Source of the DNA: Streptomyces goshikiensis
Lineage (GTDB): Bacteria > Actinomycetota > Actinomycetes > Streptomycetales > Streptomycetaceae
Reading direction: 5' to 3'
NCBI RefSeq assembly: GCF_014650555.1
Contig: NZ_BMVE01000003.1
Span: 124,001-188,000 of the forward strand
DNA length: 64,000 nt
The notes beneath the pieces are model-generated. The model had not been told where the DNA came from, did no database searches, and saw only the letters and a program-made list of their open reading frames with translations. The translations under genes and the position numbers were made by a program. Numbering within the stretch: position 1 is the stretch's first letter; each line of letters opens with the position of its first letter. Below, in pieces: positions 1-7,712 of the stretch.

Positions 1-35
1 TCCGGTCTCCTGCTCACGAGGCGAGGTATCGACCC

Positions 36-824
36 ATGGATGTACGCGGCTTGGACGGCAGCGCGGGCGACGTCGACTACGGCGCCATCGGCTCCACCTA
101 CTCCGGCTACCGGCGGCCCGACCCGCGCATAGCCCGGGTCATCGCCGACGCGCTGGGTGGCGCCCGTACGGTCGTCAACGTCGGCGCCGGAGCCGGCTCC
201 TACGAGACGGCCGCCGCGGCCGTCACGGCGGTCGAGCCCTCCGAGTCGATGCGGGCGCAGCGCTCGGCGGCCCTGCCGCGCGCCGTGGACGCGGTCGCGG
301 AGGACCTCCCCTTCGCGGACGGGGAGTTCGACGGGGCGATGACCCTGTTCAGCGTCCACCAGTGGAGCGACGCCGAGGCGGGACTGCGGGAGATGCGGCG
401 CGTCACCCGCGGCCCGGTCGTCGTGCTCACCTGCGACCCCGAACTGGTGCGGGACTTCTGGCTGTACGCGTACGCCCCCGAGGTCCTCGACACCGAGGCC
501 CGGCGCTATCCGCCGCTGGAGAAGATGGCCGCCGCCCTCGGCGGCACCGGCACGGTGGAGACCGTACCGATCCCGCTGGACTGCACCGACGGCTTCAACG
601 AGGCCTACTACGGGCGCCCCGAGATGCTGCTGGACCCCGCCGCCCGCCAGGCCTGCTCGGCGTGGAGCTTCGTCGACGACGGAGTGCGCGAACGGTTCAC
701 CACCCGGCTGCGGGAGGACCTGGACTCCGGCGCCTGGGACGAGCGGTACGGCCACCTGCGCACCCAGCCTGCCTACCTGGGCTCGCTCGTCATCGTCCGG
801 GCGTCCGGTCACTCCTCCTGGTAG
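36..824 (+). CDS. class I SAM-dependent methyltransferase
   Basis: The 262-residue product has a Rossmann methyltransferase core. Motif I (VVNVGAGAGSYE, residues 46-57) binds S-adenosylmethionine, VEPS near residue 67 is the acidic end of strand 2, and FSVHQW near residue 106 occupies the motif IV position typical of UbiE/MenG-like small-molecule methyltransferases. The ATG at 36 follows a purine-rich GAGGCGAGG. The stop overlaps the 3' end of the converging oxidoreductase remnant by 16 bp. The substrate cannot be read from the sequence, and there is no operon partner in the window. The family call is secure; the biological role is open. Confidence 0.85.
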   Translation: MDVRGLDGSAGDVDYGAIGSTYSGYRRPDPRIARVIADALGGARTVVNVGAGAGSYETAAAAVTAVEPSESMRAQRSAALPRAVDAVAEDLPFADGEFDGAMTLFSVHQWSDAEAGLREMRRVTRGPVVVLTCDPELVRDFWLYAYAPEVLDTEARRYPPLEKMAAALGGTGTVETVPIPLDCTDGFNEAYYGRPEMLLDPAARQACSAWSFVDDGVRERFTTRLREDLDSGAWDERYGHLRTQPAYLGSLVIVRASGHSSW

Positions 825-1210
825 GAGTGCCGCTGCTCCCTCCAGGGATCACCGATGTTGTGGTAGCCGCGCTCCTCCCAGAAGCCGCGGCGGTCGGCGG
901 TCATGTACTCGATCGCGCGCAGCCACTTGGGGCCCTTGTAGCCGTACAGGTGCGGTACGACCAGGCGCAGCGGGAAGCCGTGCTCGACGGTGAGCGGTTC
1001 CCCGTGGTGATGGGTGGCGAGCAGGGTCCGCTCGGAGGTGAAGTCGGCGAGCCGCAGGTTGGCGCTGTACCCGTACTCGGCCCAGGCCATCACGTGCGTG
1101 ACCTGCGGGGCGGGGGGCGCCAGCGCCAGGACCGTACGGGCGGCGACCCCGAAGAACTCGTGGTCGGTCGTGGTGGGACCCGAGGTGTAGCTCCGGTGCG
1201 GGCCGCCGGA
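809..1210 (-). pseudogene. truncated sulfite-oxidase-like molybdopterin oxidoreductase
   Basis: The reading frame encodes the C-terminal third of a YuiH/YedY-type molybdopterin oxidoreductase. Recognisable segments include HEFFGVAARTVLALAPPAP, VMAWAEYGYSANLRLADF, HGFPLRLVVPHLYGYKGPKW and the tail GFWEERGYHNIGDPW. An in-frame stop at 1211-1213 cuts it off upstream, and no N-terminal part with the cofactor-binding cysteine lies in the preceding sequence. About 130 residues remain, against roughly 200 expected for the short sulfite-oxidase-like family. Internal starts at 1093 or 1090 could give a product of 93-94 residues, but it would lack most of the cofactor pocket. I read it as a decayed gene downstream of sigK-rskA. 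Confidence 0.7.
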
Positions 1211-1256
1211 TCAGATCCTGCCAGCCCCGCCACCGGTACGCCGACCCGGCGCGTGA

Positions 1257-1539
1257 TCAACCCTTCACGGGCGCCGGCAGGGCCACGCAGGCGTCGGACC
1301 GCAGGCCGTACCCCGCGAGATCGCGCAGCTCCGGTGACCCCGCGGCGAGTTGGAGCAGGATCCGGGTGGCCGCGCCACTGCCGGCGACCGCGCGGCGGCA
1401 CAACTCCCGGACACGGCCGCCCTTCGCGAGCCGGCCGGCGAGTTCCGCGTCCGCGTACTTGTCCCCGGACGCCTCCAGGCCGGCCGGCTCGGCGAAGCGC
1501 CCCCGCGTAGACGTGCGGCGCGGTGTGCACCGTGCTCAC
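1257..1539 (-). pseudogene. small conserved-looking ORF broken by a frameshift
   Basis: One frame starts at a GTG (1537-1539) and reads VSTVHTAPHVYAG. The continuation FAEPAGLEASGDKYADAELA through ELRDLAGYGLRSDACVALPAP to the stop at 1257 lies in another frame. The switch falls near the run of five C (plus strand) at 1500-1504, so a one-base indel would restore a product of about 93 residues. The second part has normal composition for a soluble helical protein. I do not recognise the family. It sits 37 bp after rskA on the same strand, so it may have been the third gene of that operon. A sequencing error at the homopolymer is an alternative explanation. Confidence 0.4.
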
Positions 1540-1576
1540 CGTGTTCTTCGCGGGGGTCTCCGCGTTCCGCTGACGC

Positions 1577-2326
1577 TCAGGCGGGCAGCGCGAGCAGCAT
1601 CAGGGGGGCGGTGGTGGGCTGCGGCGAACCGCCGGCCGGTTCGAGCGTGAGGCCCACCCCGCTGGCCTTGCGCAGATCGCCCTGGAGCAGGGTGGCCCCG
1701 TCGCTGTCGACGAGCCCGGCCGGACGCATCGTGCCGTGGTCGTCGTACCAGAGCTGGTAGGTCCGGCCCGGCCCCGGCTCGGGGAGTCCGGTGCCGACGA
1801 ACACGGCCTTGTCCTGCCGCTGGGAGCTGACCACGGAGGTGACGGCGCCGGTGCTGGTCCGGCCGTGCACGGTACGGGCGTCGGGCGCGGCCAGTACGGA
1901 GGTGAGGTCCCGCATCCGCAGCTCCGTGCCCTGCGCCCGCTGCTGTGCCTCCTCGGTCTGCTGGTGCTGCCACACGGCGAGGCCACCGAACGAGGCGGCG
2001 GCCACGAGGCTCGCGGCGAGGGCCAGCGGTCCGGCCTTGCGGCGCAGCACGCCGCTCACCGTCCGGGGCCGCTCGTCCGCCGGCAGTCGCGGCGGCAACT
2101 GCCTTACGGAGTCGATGCCGTGCAGGACGGCGTCCTTCATCCGCGGGGGCGGCGCCGTGGACACCGCGGCGGCGAGGCGGGCCGTCGTACCGCCGAACTC
2201 GGCCACCTCCTGGCGGCAGGACGCGCACTGCGCGAGGTGGGCCGTGAACGCCGTCAGCTCCTCGCGGCCCAGGGCGTGAAGGGCGTAGGCGCCGGTGAGG
2301 GTGTGCAGGTCTTCTTCATTTCTCAT
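1577..2326 (-). CDS. rskA: RskA-type anti-sigma-K factor
   Basis: This 249-residue membrane protein restrains the ECF sigma factor encoded just upstream. The N-terminus carries the zinc-binding anti-sigma fold with H30, C34 and C37 in HLAQCASC. One transmembrane helix lies near residues 95-116 (LALAASLVAAASFGGLAVW), and the exported C-terminal domain has the RskA signature PEPGPGRTYQLWYDD. Family members are inactivated by regulated proteolysis that releases the sigma factor. Its ATG overlaps the sigma-factor stop as ATGA, which indicates translational coupling. Length and domain order match Streptomyces and mycobacterial RskA. Confidence 0.9.
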   Translation of the reverse strand: MRNEEDLHTLTGAYALHALGREELTAFTAHLAQCASCRQEVAEFGGTTARLAAAVSTAPPPRMKDAVLHGIDSVRQLPPRLPADERPRTVSGVLRRKAGPLALAASLVAAASFGGLAVWQHQQTEEAQQRAQGTELRMRDLTSVLAAPDARTVHGRTSTGAVTSVVSSQRQDKAVFVGTGLPEPGPGRTYQLWYDDHGTMRPAGLVDSDGATLLQGDLRKASGVGLTLEPAGGSPQPTTAPLMLLALPA

Positions 2327-2985
2327 GTGGTCACCCCCATGCAGTCGCGCAGTCGGATCAGCCCGTCGCGCATGCGTGTCTTGATGGTAGGAAGCGGTGC
2401 GCGAAGCGTCTCGGCGACTTCACGGTAGGTCAGGCCCTGGTAGTAGGCCAGGGTGACGGCTTGCCGCTGGAGCTCGGTCAGGCCGCGCATGCAGCGCCGT
2501 ACCTGTTCGCTCTCCAGCCGGGTCTCGACCTGCTCGGCCACCTCGTCGAAGGGCCGCTGGTGTTCGCGCGCCGCCTGGTCGTACTCGCGGTTGGCCGAGG
2601 CCTGGGCGGAGCGGACCCGGTCGACGGCCCGGCGGTGGGCGAGGGTGGCCGCCCAGGCGGGCACGCTGCCCTGCTCGGGCCGGTAGCGGGAGGCCTGCCG
2701 CCAGAGGTCGATCATCACCTCCTGGGCCACTTCCTCGGACTGGGCTCTGTCGCGCACGACCTTGACCACGATCCCGAAGACGGTGCCGGCGAGGGCGTCG
2801 TAGAGCGCGGAGAACGCGTCCTTGTCGCCGCGGGCCACCTGCGCCATGAGGTCTTCGAGCCGTGAGCCGCCGCCGTCCGGGGCGGCGAAGGGGAGAGGCT
2901 GCCTCACTGGTGCCCCTTCCCGCCGCCCGACGCCGCGCGGCGCCCGGTGGTGGCGGGCGGTCCGCCGGGATGCGTCTGCGTCCAT
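2323..2985 (-). CDS. sigK: ECF RNA polymerase sigma factor SigK
   Basis: The 220-residue product is an ECF sigma factor. Region 2 contains EEVAQEVMIDLWRQASRY and the DNA-melting stretch AWAATLAHRRAVDRVR. Region 4 has LTELQRQAVTLAYYQGLTY followed by the helix-turn-helix REVAETLRAPLPTIKTRM. I chose the ATG at 2983-2985 because the open frame farther upstream is proline/arginine-rich noncoding sequence. The pairing with RskA, and with the divergent flavin oxidoreductase, DUF1365, methyltransferase and DUF1295 genes, is the arrangement found around sigK in Mycobacterium tuberculosis. It probably transcribes its own operon and the divergent lipid operon; that is inference from context. Confidence 0.88.
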   Translation of the reverse strand: MDADASRRTARHHRAPRGVGRREGAPVRQPLPFAAPDGGGSRLEDLMAQVARGDKDAFSALYDALAGTVFGIVVKVVRDRAQSEEVAQEVMIDLWRQASRYRPEQGSVPAWAATLAHRRAVDRVRSAQASANREYDQAAREHQRPFDEVAEQVETRLESEQVRRCMRGLTELQRQAVTLAYYQGLTYREVAETLRAPLPTIKTRMRDGLIRLRDCMGVTT

Positions 2986-3428
2986 TGCATGACAGTCCTT
3001 CGGGTCGAGAACAACCGGACCCGCACCGTACGCGGGCCTGTCATTCCGGTTGAGGGTAGAGGGTGGGCTCGGATGTGGTCGGGCGCGGCAGGGGTGTGGT
3101 TCCGGATGCGGTCGGCATTCTGGTTCCTCGACTGCTCTTCGGAGCGGACGTCCGTACGGATTGCCCTGGTCGTCCGGCAATTCGACGGTGGCCGCCACCC
3201 GATCGCAGGACGGACCAATCCGGTCGGCGCACCGCTGCGAAGGGCCGGTGTGGGCGACTTCCGGAAGCCCATCCCCCGGCCGTGGGCCGGCGCCCCCTGG
3301 CGGGGGTGGCGCCGGTCCACGTTTTACCTTCCCTTTGCCGAAGCTGCCAATCCGGCCCGCCGTCGGCCGCGAAGTACAGGTGAAGGGCCGCCCAGGGCGG
3401 CGTGGCGACTCATGGGGAGCTGGTACCT
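2986..3428. promoter_or_regulatory. divergent intergenic region between sigK and the lipid operon
   Basis: These 443 bp carry no convincing gene. They must hold the start signals for sigK (leftward) and the flavin oxidoreductase operon (rightward). Two copies of CCAATCCGG lie at 3215-3223 and 3347-3355. On the minus strand, AACC followed after 15 nt by CGTA lies about 50 bp ahead of sigK and loosely fits an ECF promoter. None of these is proven. The pyrimidine-rich stretch around 3320-3335 is less GC-rich than its surroundings. Confidence 0.4.
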
Positions 3429-4688
3429 GTGCACACACGGAGAGTGGCCGTCATCGGGAGCGGCGTCGCGGGACTGACCGCCGCCTACGTCCTCGGCAAG
3501 GCCTGCGAGGTCACCCTCTACGAGGCCGACGACCGGCTCGGCGGCCACGCCCACACCCATGAGCTCCCCGCCGACGGCGGCGGAACCGTACGCGTGGACT
3601 CCGGGTTCATCGTCCACAACGAACGCACCTACCCCACGCTGCTGCGGCTCTTCGGCGAACTGGGCGTGTCCACCCAGGACTCCGAGATGAGCATGTCCGT
3701 ACGCTGCGACGGCTGCGGCCTGGAGTACGCCGGAGCCCGGGGCGCGGGCGGCCTGTTCACCGGCCGCGCCGCCCTGCGGGGCCGCTACCTGAGGCTGCTG
3801 GCCGAGGTGCCGCTCTTCCACCGGCGCGCCCGCGCGCTGCTGCGCGAGGGCGGCCCCGACCAGCGCACCCTCGGCGACTTCCTGAGCGACGGCCGCTTTT
3901 CCCCGTACTTCGTCTCGCACTTCATCGGCCCCCTCGTCGCCGCCGTGTGGTCCTGCCCCGCGCGGACCGCGCTCTCCTACCCGGCCGCGTACCTGTTCCG
4001 CTTCCTCGAACACCACGGCCTGCTCTCCGTCACCGGATCCCCGCAGTGGAAGACCGTCACCGGCGGCAGCTCCGCCTACGTCGACCGGATAGCCAAGGAG
4101 ATCGGCGACGTCCGCACCTCCACCCCCGTGCGCGGGGTCACCCGCCACCCGGGAGCCGCCCTCGTCACCACCGAGGACGGCCTCACCGACGCCTACGACG
4201 CCCTGGTCATCGCCACCCACCCCGACCAGGCCCTGCGGCTGCTGATGGACCCCACCCCGCACGAACGCCGGGTCCTCGGCGCCTTCGCGTACGAGGACAA
4301 CCCGACCGTCCTGCACACCGACACGGACCTGCTGCCGCGCTCGCCCCGGGCCCGCGCCTCCTGGAACTACCACCTCGCCGACTGCGGCACCTCCACCGAA
4401 GGCGTCCGGGTCAGCTACGACATGACACGCCTCCAGAAGCTCCCCGGCGCCACGGACTACGTGGTCACCCTGAACGCGGGCGACCACGTCGACCCCGACC
4501 GGATCCTCGCCCGCATGCGGTACGCGCACCCCGTCTACACCCCCGAATCGGTCGCCGCCCAGCGGGAGTTGCCCCGGCTCAACACCCGGGTCAACGTCTA
4601 CGCCGGCGCCTACCACGGCTGGGGCTTCCACGAGGACGGCTGCCTCTCCGGCGTACGGGCGGCCGAGGCCCTCGGGGTCCGGTGGTGA
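3429..4688 (+). CDS. NAD(P)/FAD-dependent oxidoreductase, flavin-containing amine-oxidase family
   Basis: This flavoprotein has the N-terminal dinucleotide motif VAVIGSGVAGLTAAYVLG, then YEADDRLGGHAHTHE and DSGFIVHNERTYPTL, the pattern of the Rv0449c-like group. The GTG at 3429 is preferred because GGGGAG ends 9 nt upstream and it puts the Rossmann motif a few residues from the N-terminus. A GTG at 3402 is possible. The product is 419 residues from 3429. It is the first gene of a four-gene operon whose members overlap by 4 bp. In related alphaproteobacterial sets, similar oxidoreductases act on methylated fatty acyl chains, so a role in lipid desaturation or oxidation is likely, but the substrate here is inferred. 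Confidence 0.85.
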   Translation: MHTRRVAVIGSGVAGLTAAYVLGKACEVTLYEADDRLGGHAHTHELPADGGGTVRVDSGFIVHNERTYPTLLRLFGELGVSTQDSEMSMSVRCDGCGLEYAGARGAGGLFTGRAALRGRYLRLLAEVPLFHRRARALLREGGPDQRTLGDFLSDGRFSPYFVSHFIGPLVAAVWSCPARTALSYPAAYLFRFLEHHGLLSVTGSPQWKTVTGGSSAYVDRIAKEIGDVRTSTPVRGVTRHPGAALVTTEDGLTDAYDALVIATHPDQALRLLMDPTPHERRVLGAFAYEDNPTVLHTDTDLLPRSPRARASWNYHLADCGTSTEGVRVSYDMTRLQKLPGATDYVVTLNAGDHVDPDRILARMRYAHPVYTPESVAAQRELPRLNTRVNVYAGAYHGWGFHEDGCLSGVRAAEALGVRW

Positions 4689-5596
4689 GCCCCCGGCCGG
4701 CCGCCGCCCCCGCCTCTCCCGCCTCCGCCCCGCCCGCCGCCCCGGACCCCGCCGCCGGCGCTCCCGCCGTGGTCCCGGCCCTCTACGACTGCGTCGTCGC
4801 ACACGCGCGGACGGCCCCGATCCGGCACGCCTTCCGCCACCGCACGTACATGTGGCTCGTCGACCTGGACGCACTGCCCCGCATCCCGCGCGCCCTGCGC
4901 CCGCTGGCCCGCTTCGACACCCGTGACCACTTCACCGGGACCGCGCCGGGCATCCGCGAGGGCCTGGACGCCTACCTCGCCACCCGGGGCGTACGGCTCG
5001 ACGGCGGCCGGGTGCTGATGCTGGCGCACGCCCGGGTGCTGGGGTACGTGTTCAACCCGCTGACGCTGTACTGGTGCCACGACCGGTCCGGAGCGCTGGT
5101 CTGCGTCGTCGCCGAGGTCCACAACACCTACCGGCAGCGCCACTGCTACCTGCTGCGCCCCGACGCGACGGGCCGGGCCGAGGTCGCCAAGGACTTCCCC
5201 GTCTCGCCCTTCTTCCCCGTGGACGGCCACTACCGGATGCGCCTGCCCGAGCCCGGCGAGCGCCTCGACGTCACCGTCCAGCTGGAGCGCGACGGGCAGC
5301 GGCCCTTCACCGCGACCCTGCGCGGCCGCCGCCGCCCCGCCACCCCGGCGGCCCTGCTGCGCGCCGCCGCGGGGCACCCGTGGTCCACCGCCGCCGTCAC
5401 GGCCGGGATCCGCCACCACGGCATCCGTCTCCTCCTGCGCGGCCTGCCCCTCCAGCCCCGGCCCGACCGGCCCGGGCCGCTCCGCTGTCCCGCCGGAGCC
5501 GCCCCCGCCGGAGCCGCCCCCGCCCCGGCCCCCGCCCACGCCCCGGACCCCGCTCCCGTCCCCGTCCCCGTACGTCAGGAAGGCATCGCTCCGTGA
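4685..5596 (+). CDS. DUF1365 domain-containing protein
   Basis: The 303-residue protein matches DUF1365: it has ALYDCVVAHARTAPIRHAF and RHRTYMWLVDLDAL near the start, VLGYVFNPLTLYWCHD in the middle and KDFPVSPFFPVDGHYRM later. Its biochemical function is not established, although it consistently sits between a flavin oxidoreductase and a cyclopropane-synthase-like methyltransferase. The GTG start overlaps the preceding stop (GTGA), so the two are translationally coupled. The first 25 and last 45 residues are Ala/Pro-rich and probably disordered. A role in modification of membrane fatty acids is inferred from context. Confidence 0.85.
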   Translation: MSPRPAAAPASPASAPPAAPDPAAGAPAVVPALYDCVVAHARTAPIRHAFRHRTYMWLVDLDALPRIPRALRPLARFDTRDHFTGTAPGIREGLDAYLATRGVRLDGGRVLMLAHARVLGYVFNPLTLYWCHDRSGALVCVVAEVHNTYRQRHCYLLRPDATGRAEVAKDFPVSPFFPVDGHYRMRLPEPGERLDVTVQLERDGQRPFTATLRGRRRPATPAALLRAAAGHPWSTAAVTAGIRHHGIRLLLRGLPLQPRPDRPGPLRCPAGAAPAGAAPAPAPAHAPDPAPVPVPVRQEGIAP

Positions 5597-6891
5597 CCCT
5601 CTCGCTCCCGCGTACCGCCGACACCGTCATCCCGCCCCACGCGTACGTCGACGCCGATGTCTGGCCCGACGTGGCCCGGCCGCCCGCGGCCCCGTTCGGG
5701 CACGCCGCCGCGGCCCGCCGGATCGTCCGCGGCGCCCTGGCGAGGCTGCCGCTGCGCTGCCGCTTCGGGGACGGCCCGGCCACCGGCACCGGGCCCTCGC
5801 TCACCGTCCACGACCCCGAGGCCTTCTTCACGCGGATCGGCGCCCACGGCCTGATCGGCTTCGGCGAGTCCTACATGGCGGGCGAGTGGGACAGCGACGA
5901 CCTGACCGGCCTGCTGACCATCCTGGCCGCGAACGTCGACGAGCTCGTCCCCGCCCCGCTGCGCCGCCTCCGGAGCTCCTGGGTGGCGCGCAGGCCCGCG
6001 CAGCAGGGCACCCGGGCGGGCGCGCGCGAGAACGTCCAGCGTCACTACGACCTGTCCAACGAGCTGTTCTCGCTGTTCCTCGACGACACCATGTCCTACT
6101 CCGCGGCCCTCTTCGCCGCCTTCCCCGCCCGCCAGGAGTCCCTCCGGACGGCCCAGGAACGCAAGATCGACCGGCTCCTCGACCTCGCCGACGTCGGCGA
6201 GGGCACCCGCCTGCTGGAGATCGGCACGGGCTGGGGCGAACTCGCCCTGCGGGCGGCCCGGCGCGGCGCCCAGGTGACGACCGTGACCCTCTCCGCCGAA
6301 CAGCGCGACCTCGCCCGCCGCCGCGTCGCCGAAGCCGGCCTCTCCCACCGGGTGGACGTCGACCTGCGGGACTACCGGGACGTCTACGGGCGCTACGACG
6401 CGGTGGTCAGCGTCGAGATGATCGAGGCGGTCGGGGCCGAGCACTGGCCGGTGTACTTCGGCGCGCTGCGCCGGGCCTTGCTGCCCGGCGGCCGGATCGC
6501 CCTCCAGGCCATCACCATGGGCCACCGGCAGATGCTCGACACCGCCGCCACCCACACCTGGATCAGCAAGTACGTCTTCCCCGGCGGCCTGATCCCCTCC
6601 CGCGAGGCCATCGAGGAGAACGCCGCCGCCGTGGGCCTGCGCGTGCTCTCCGACCACGGCTACGGCGACCACTACGCGCAGACCCTGCGCCTGTGGCGGG
6701 AGCGCTTCACCGCCCGCGCCGGCGAGGTGGAGCGGCTGGGCTTCGACCACACCTTCCGCCGGATGTGGGAGCTCTACCTGGCCTATTCCGAAGCCGGGTT
6801 CCGCTCGCGCTACCTCGACGTCCGCCAGCTGCTGCTCACGGAAGCCGACCCGGAGGACTGGCCCGAGCGGGAGCCGGAGCCCCGGGCGTGA
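5593..6891 (+). CDS. cyclopropane-fatty-acyl-phospholipid synthase family methyltransferase
   Basis: The enzyme (432 residues) belongs to the family that transfers a methyl or methylene group from S-adenosylmethionine to unsaturated acyl chains of phospholipids. NVQRHYDLSNELFSLFLDD and TMSYSAALF are the substrate-proximal signature; LLEIGTGWGELALRAA is SAM motif I; VSVEMIEAVG and the late segment WISKYVFPGGLIPS are also family-typical. It starts with a GTG overlapping the DUF1365 stop. In M. tuberculosis the syntenic gene ufaA1 has been linked to tuberculostearic acid formation, so a 10-methyl or cyclopropane fatty acid product is plausible here. Confidence 0.9.
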   Translation: MTLSLPRTADTVIPPHAYVDADVWPDVARPPAAPFGHAAAARRIVRGALARLPLRCRFGDGPATGTGPSLTVHDPEAFFTRIGAHGLIGFGESYMAGEWDSDDLTGLLTILAANVDELVPAPLRRLRSSWVARRPAQQGTRAGARENVQRHYDLSNELFSLFLDDTMSYSAALFAAFPARQESLRTAQERKIDRLLDLADVGEGTRLLEIGTGWGELALRAARRGAQVTTVTLSAEQRDLARRRVAEAGLSHRVDVDLRDYRDVYGRYDAVVSVEMIEAVGAEHWPVYFGALRRALLPGGRIALQAITMGHRQMLDTAATHTWISKYVFPGGLIPSREAIEENAAAVGLRVLSDHGYGDHYAQTLRLWRERFTARAGEVERLGFDHTFRRMWELYLAYSEAGFRSRYLDVRQLLLTEADPEDWPEREPEPRA

Positions 6892-7712
6892 CCACCGCGG
6901 TCCGGGAGGCCCTGTGGGCCAACCTGGCCGCGGCCGCCGCCACCGCCTTCGCGGTCATGCTGATCACCTTCTCCGTCGCGCTCATCAGGGGCCTGCACCG
7001 GCTCGCGGACATCGCCCGGGGCCTCGCCTTCGCCGCCGTCGCCGCGGCCACGTACGGCCTCTCCGAGGGGTACGGGAACGACGGCCGCCGGCTCCTGGTC
7101 GCCGCCGCCACGCTCCTGTGGGGCGTGCGGCTGGCCGCCCACATCGCCTGGCGCTGCCGGGGCCAGGGCGAGGACCCGCGCTACGCGGAGCTCCTCGCCC
7201 ACGGGCGCGGCGACCCGGACCTGCGCGCACTGCGCAAGGTCCACCTGCTCCGGGCAGGGCTGGTCTGGCTGGTCTCGCTGCCCGTGCAGGCCGCCTCGTA
7301 CGTCGCCGCGCCCATCGGCGCCCTCACCGTCCTCGGAGCCGTCCTGTGGGCGGCGGGGCTGGCCTTCGAGGCCGTGGGGGACCACCAGCTCGCCCGCTTC
7401 AAGGCCGATCCCGCCCACCATGGCACCGTCATGGACCGGGGCCTGTGGGCGTGGACGCGCCACCCCAACCACTTCGGCGACTTCCTGGTCTGGTGGGGCC
7501 TCTACCTGATGGCCTGCGGCACCTGGCAGACCGCACTGCTGTCCCTGGTCTCCCCGGTCGCCATGACCCTGCTGCTGACCGAGGGCAGCGGCAAGCGCCT
7601 GCTGGTGGCCCGCATGGCGGACCGCCCCGGCTACGCCGCGTACGCCGCCCGCACCAGCGGTTTCATTCCCCGGCCGCCTCGGGATCCGGCAGGGGCTGCT
7701 CGGACCAGATGA
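6888..7712 (+). CDS. DUF1295 membrane protein, steroid 5-alpha-reductase-like
   Basis: This 274-residue integral membrane protein has about six or seven hydrophobic segments, beginning with AAAATAFAVMLITFSVALI. Its C-terminal signature WTRHPNHFGDFLVWWGLYL is shared by DUF1295 proteins and the steroid 5-alpha-reductase/isoprenylcysteine methyltransferase fold, which suggests reduction of a lipid double bond with NADPH. The GTG start overlaps the methyltransferase stop, completing the operon. A possible scheme is methylation of an unsaturated chain to an exomethylene intermediate that this protein reduces. The 3' end overlaps the converging phosphatase gene by 50 bp. Confidence 0.85.
   Translation: MTTAVREALWANLAAAAATAFAVMLITFSVALIRGLHRLADIARGLAFAAVAAATYGLSEGYGNDGRRLLVAAATLLWGVRLAAHIAWRCRGQGEDPRYAELLAHGRGDPDLRALRKVHLLRAGLVWLVSLPVQAASYVAAPIGALTVLGAVLWAAGLAFEAVGDHQLARFKADPAHHGTVMDRGLWAWTRHPNHFGDFLVWWGLYLMACGTWQTALLSLVSPVAMTLLLTEGSGKRLLVARMADRPGYAAYAARTSGFIPRPPRDPAGAARTR

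Noticed and set aside
3402..7712. The flavin oxidoreductase operon as part of a secondary-metabolite cluster
   Set aside because: Gene order matches the sigK lipid-modification operon and no assembly-line or tailoring genes adjoin.
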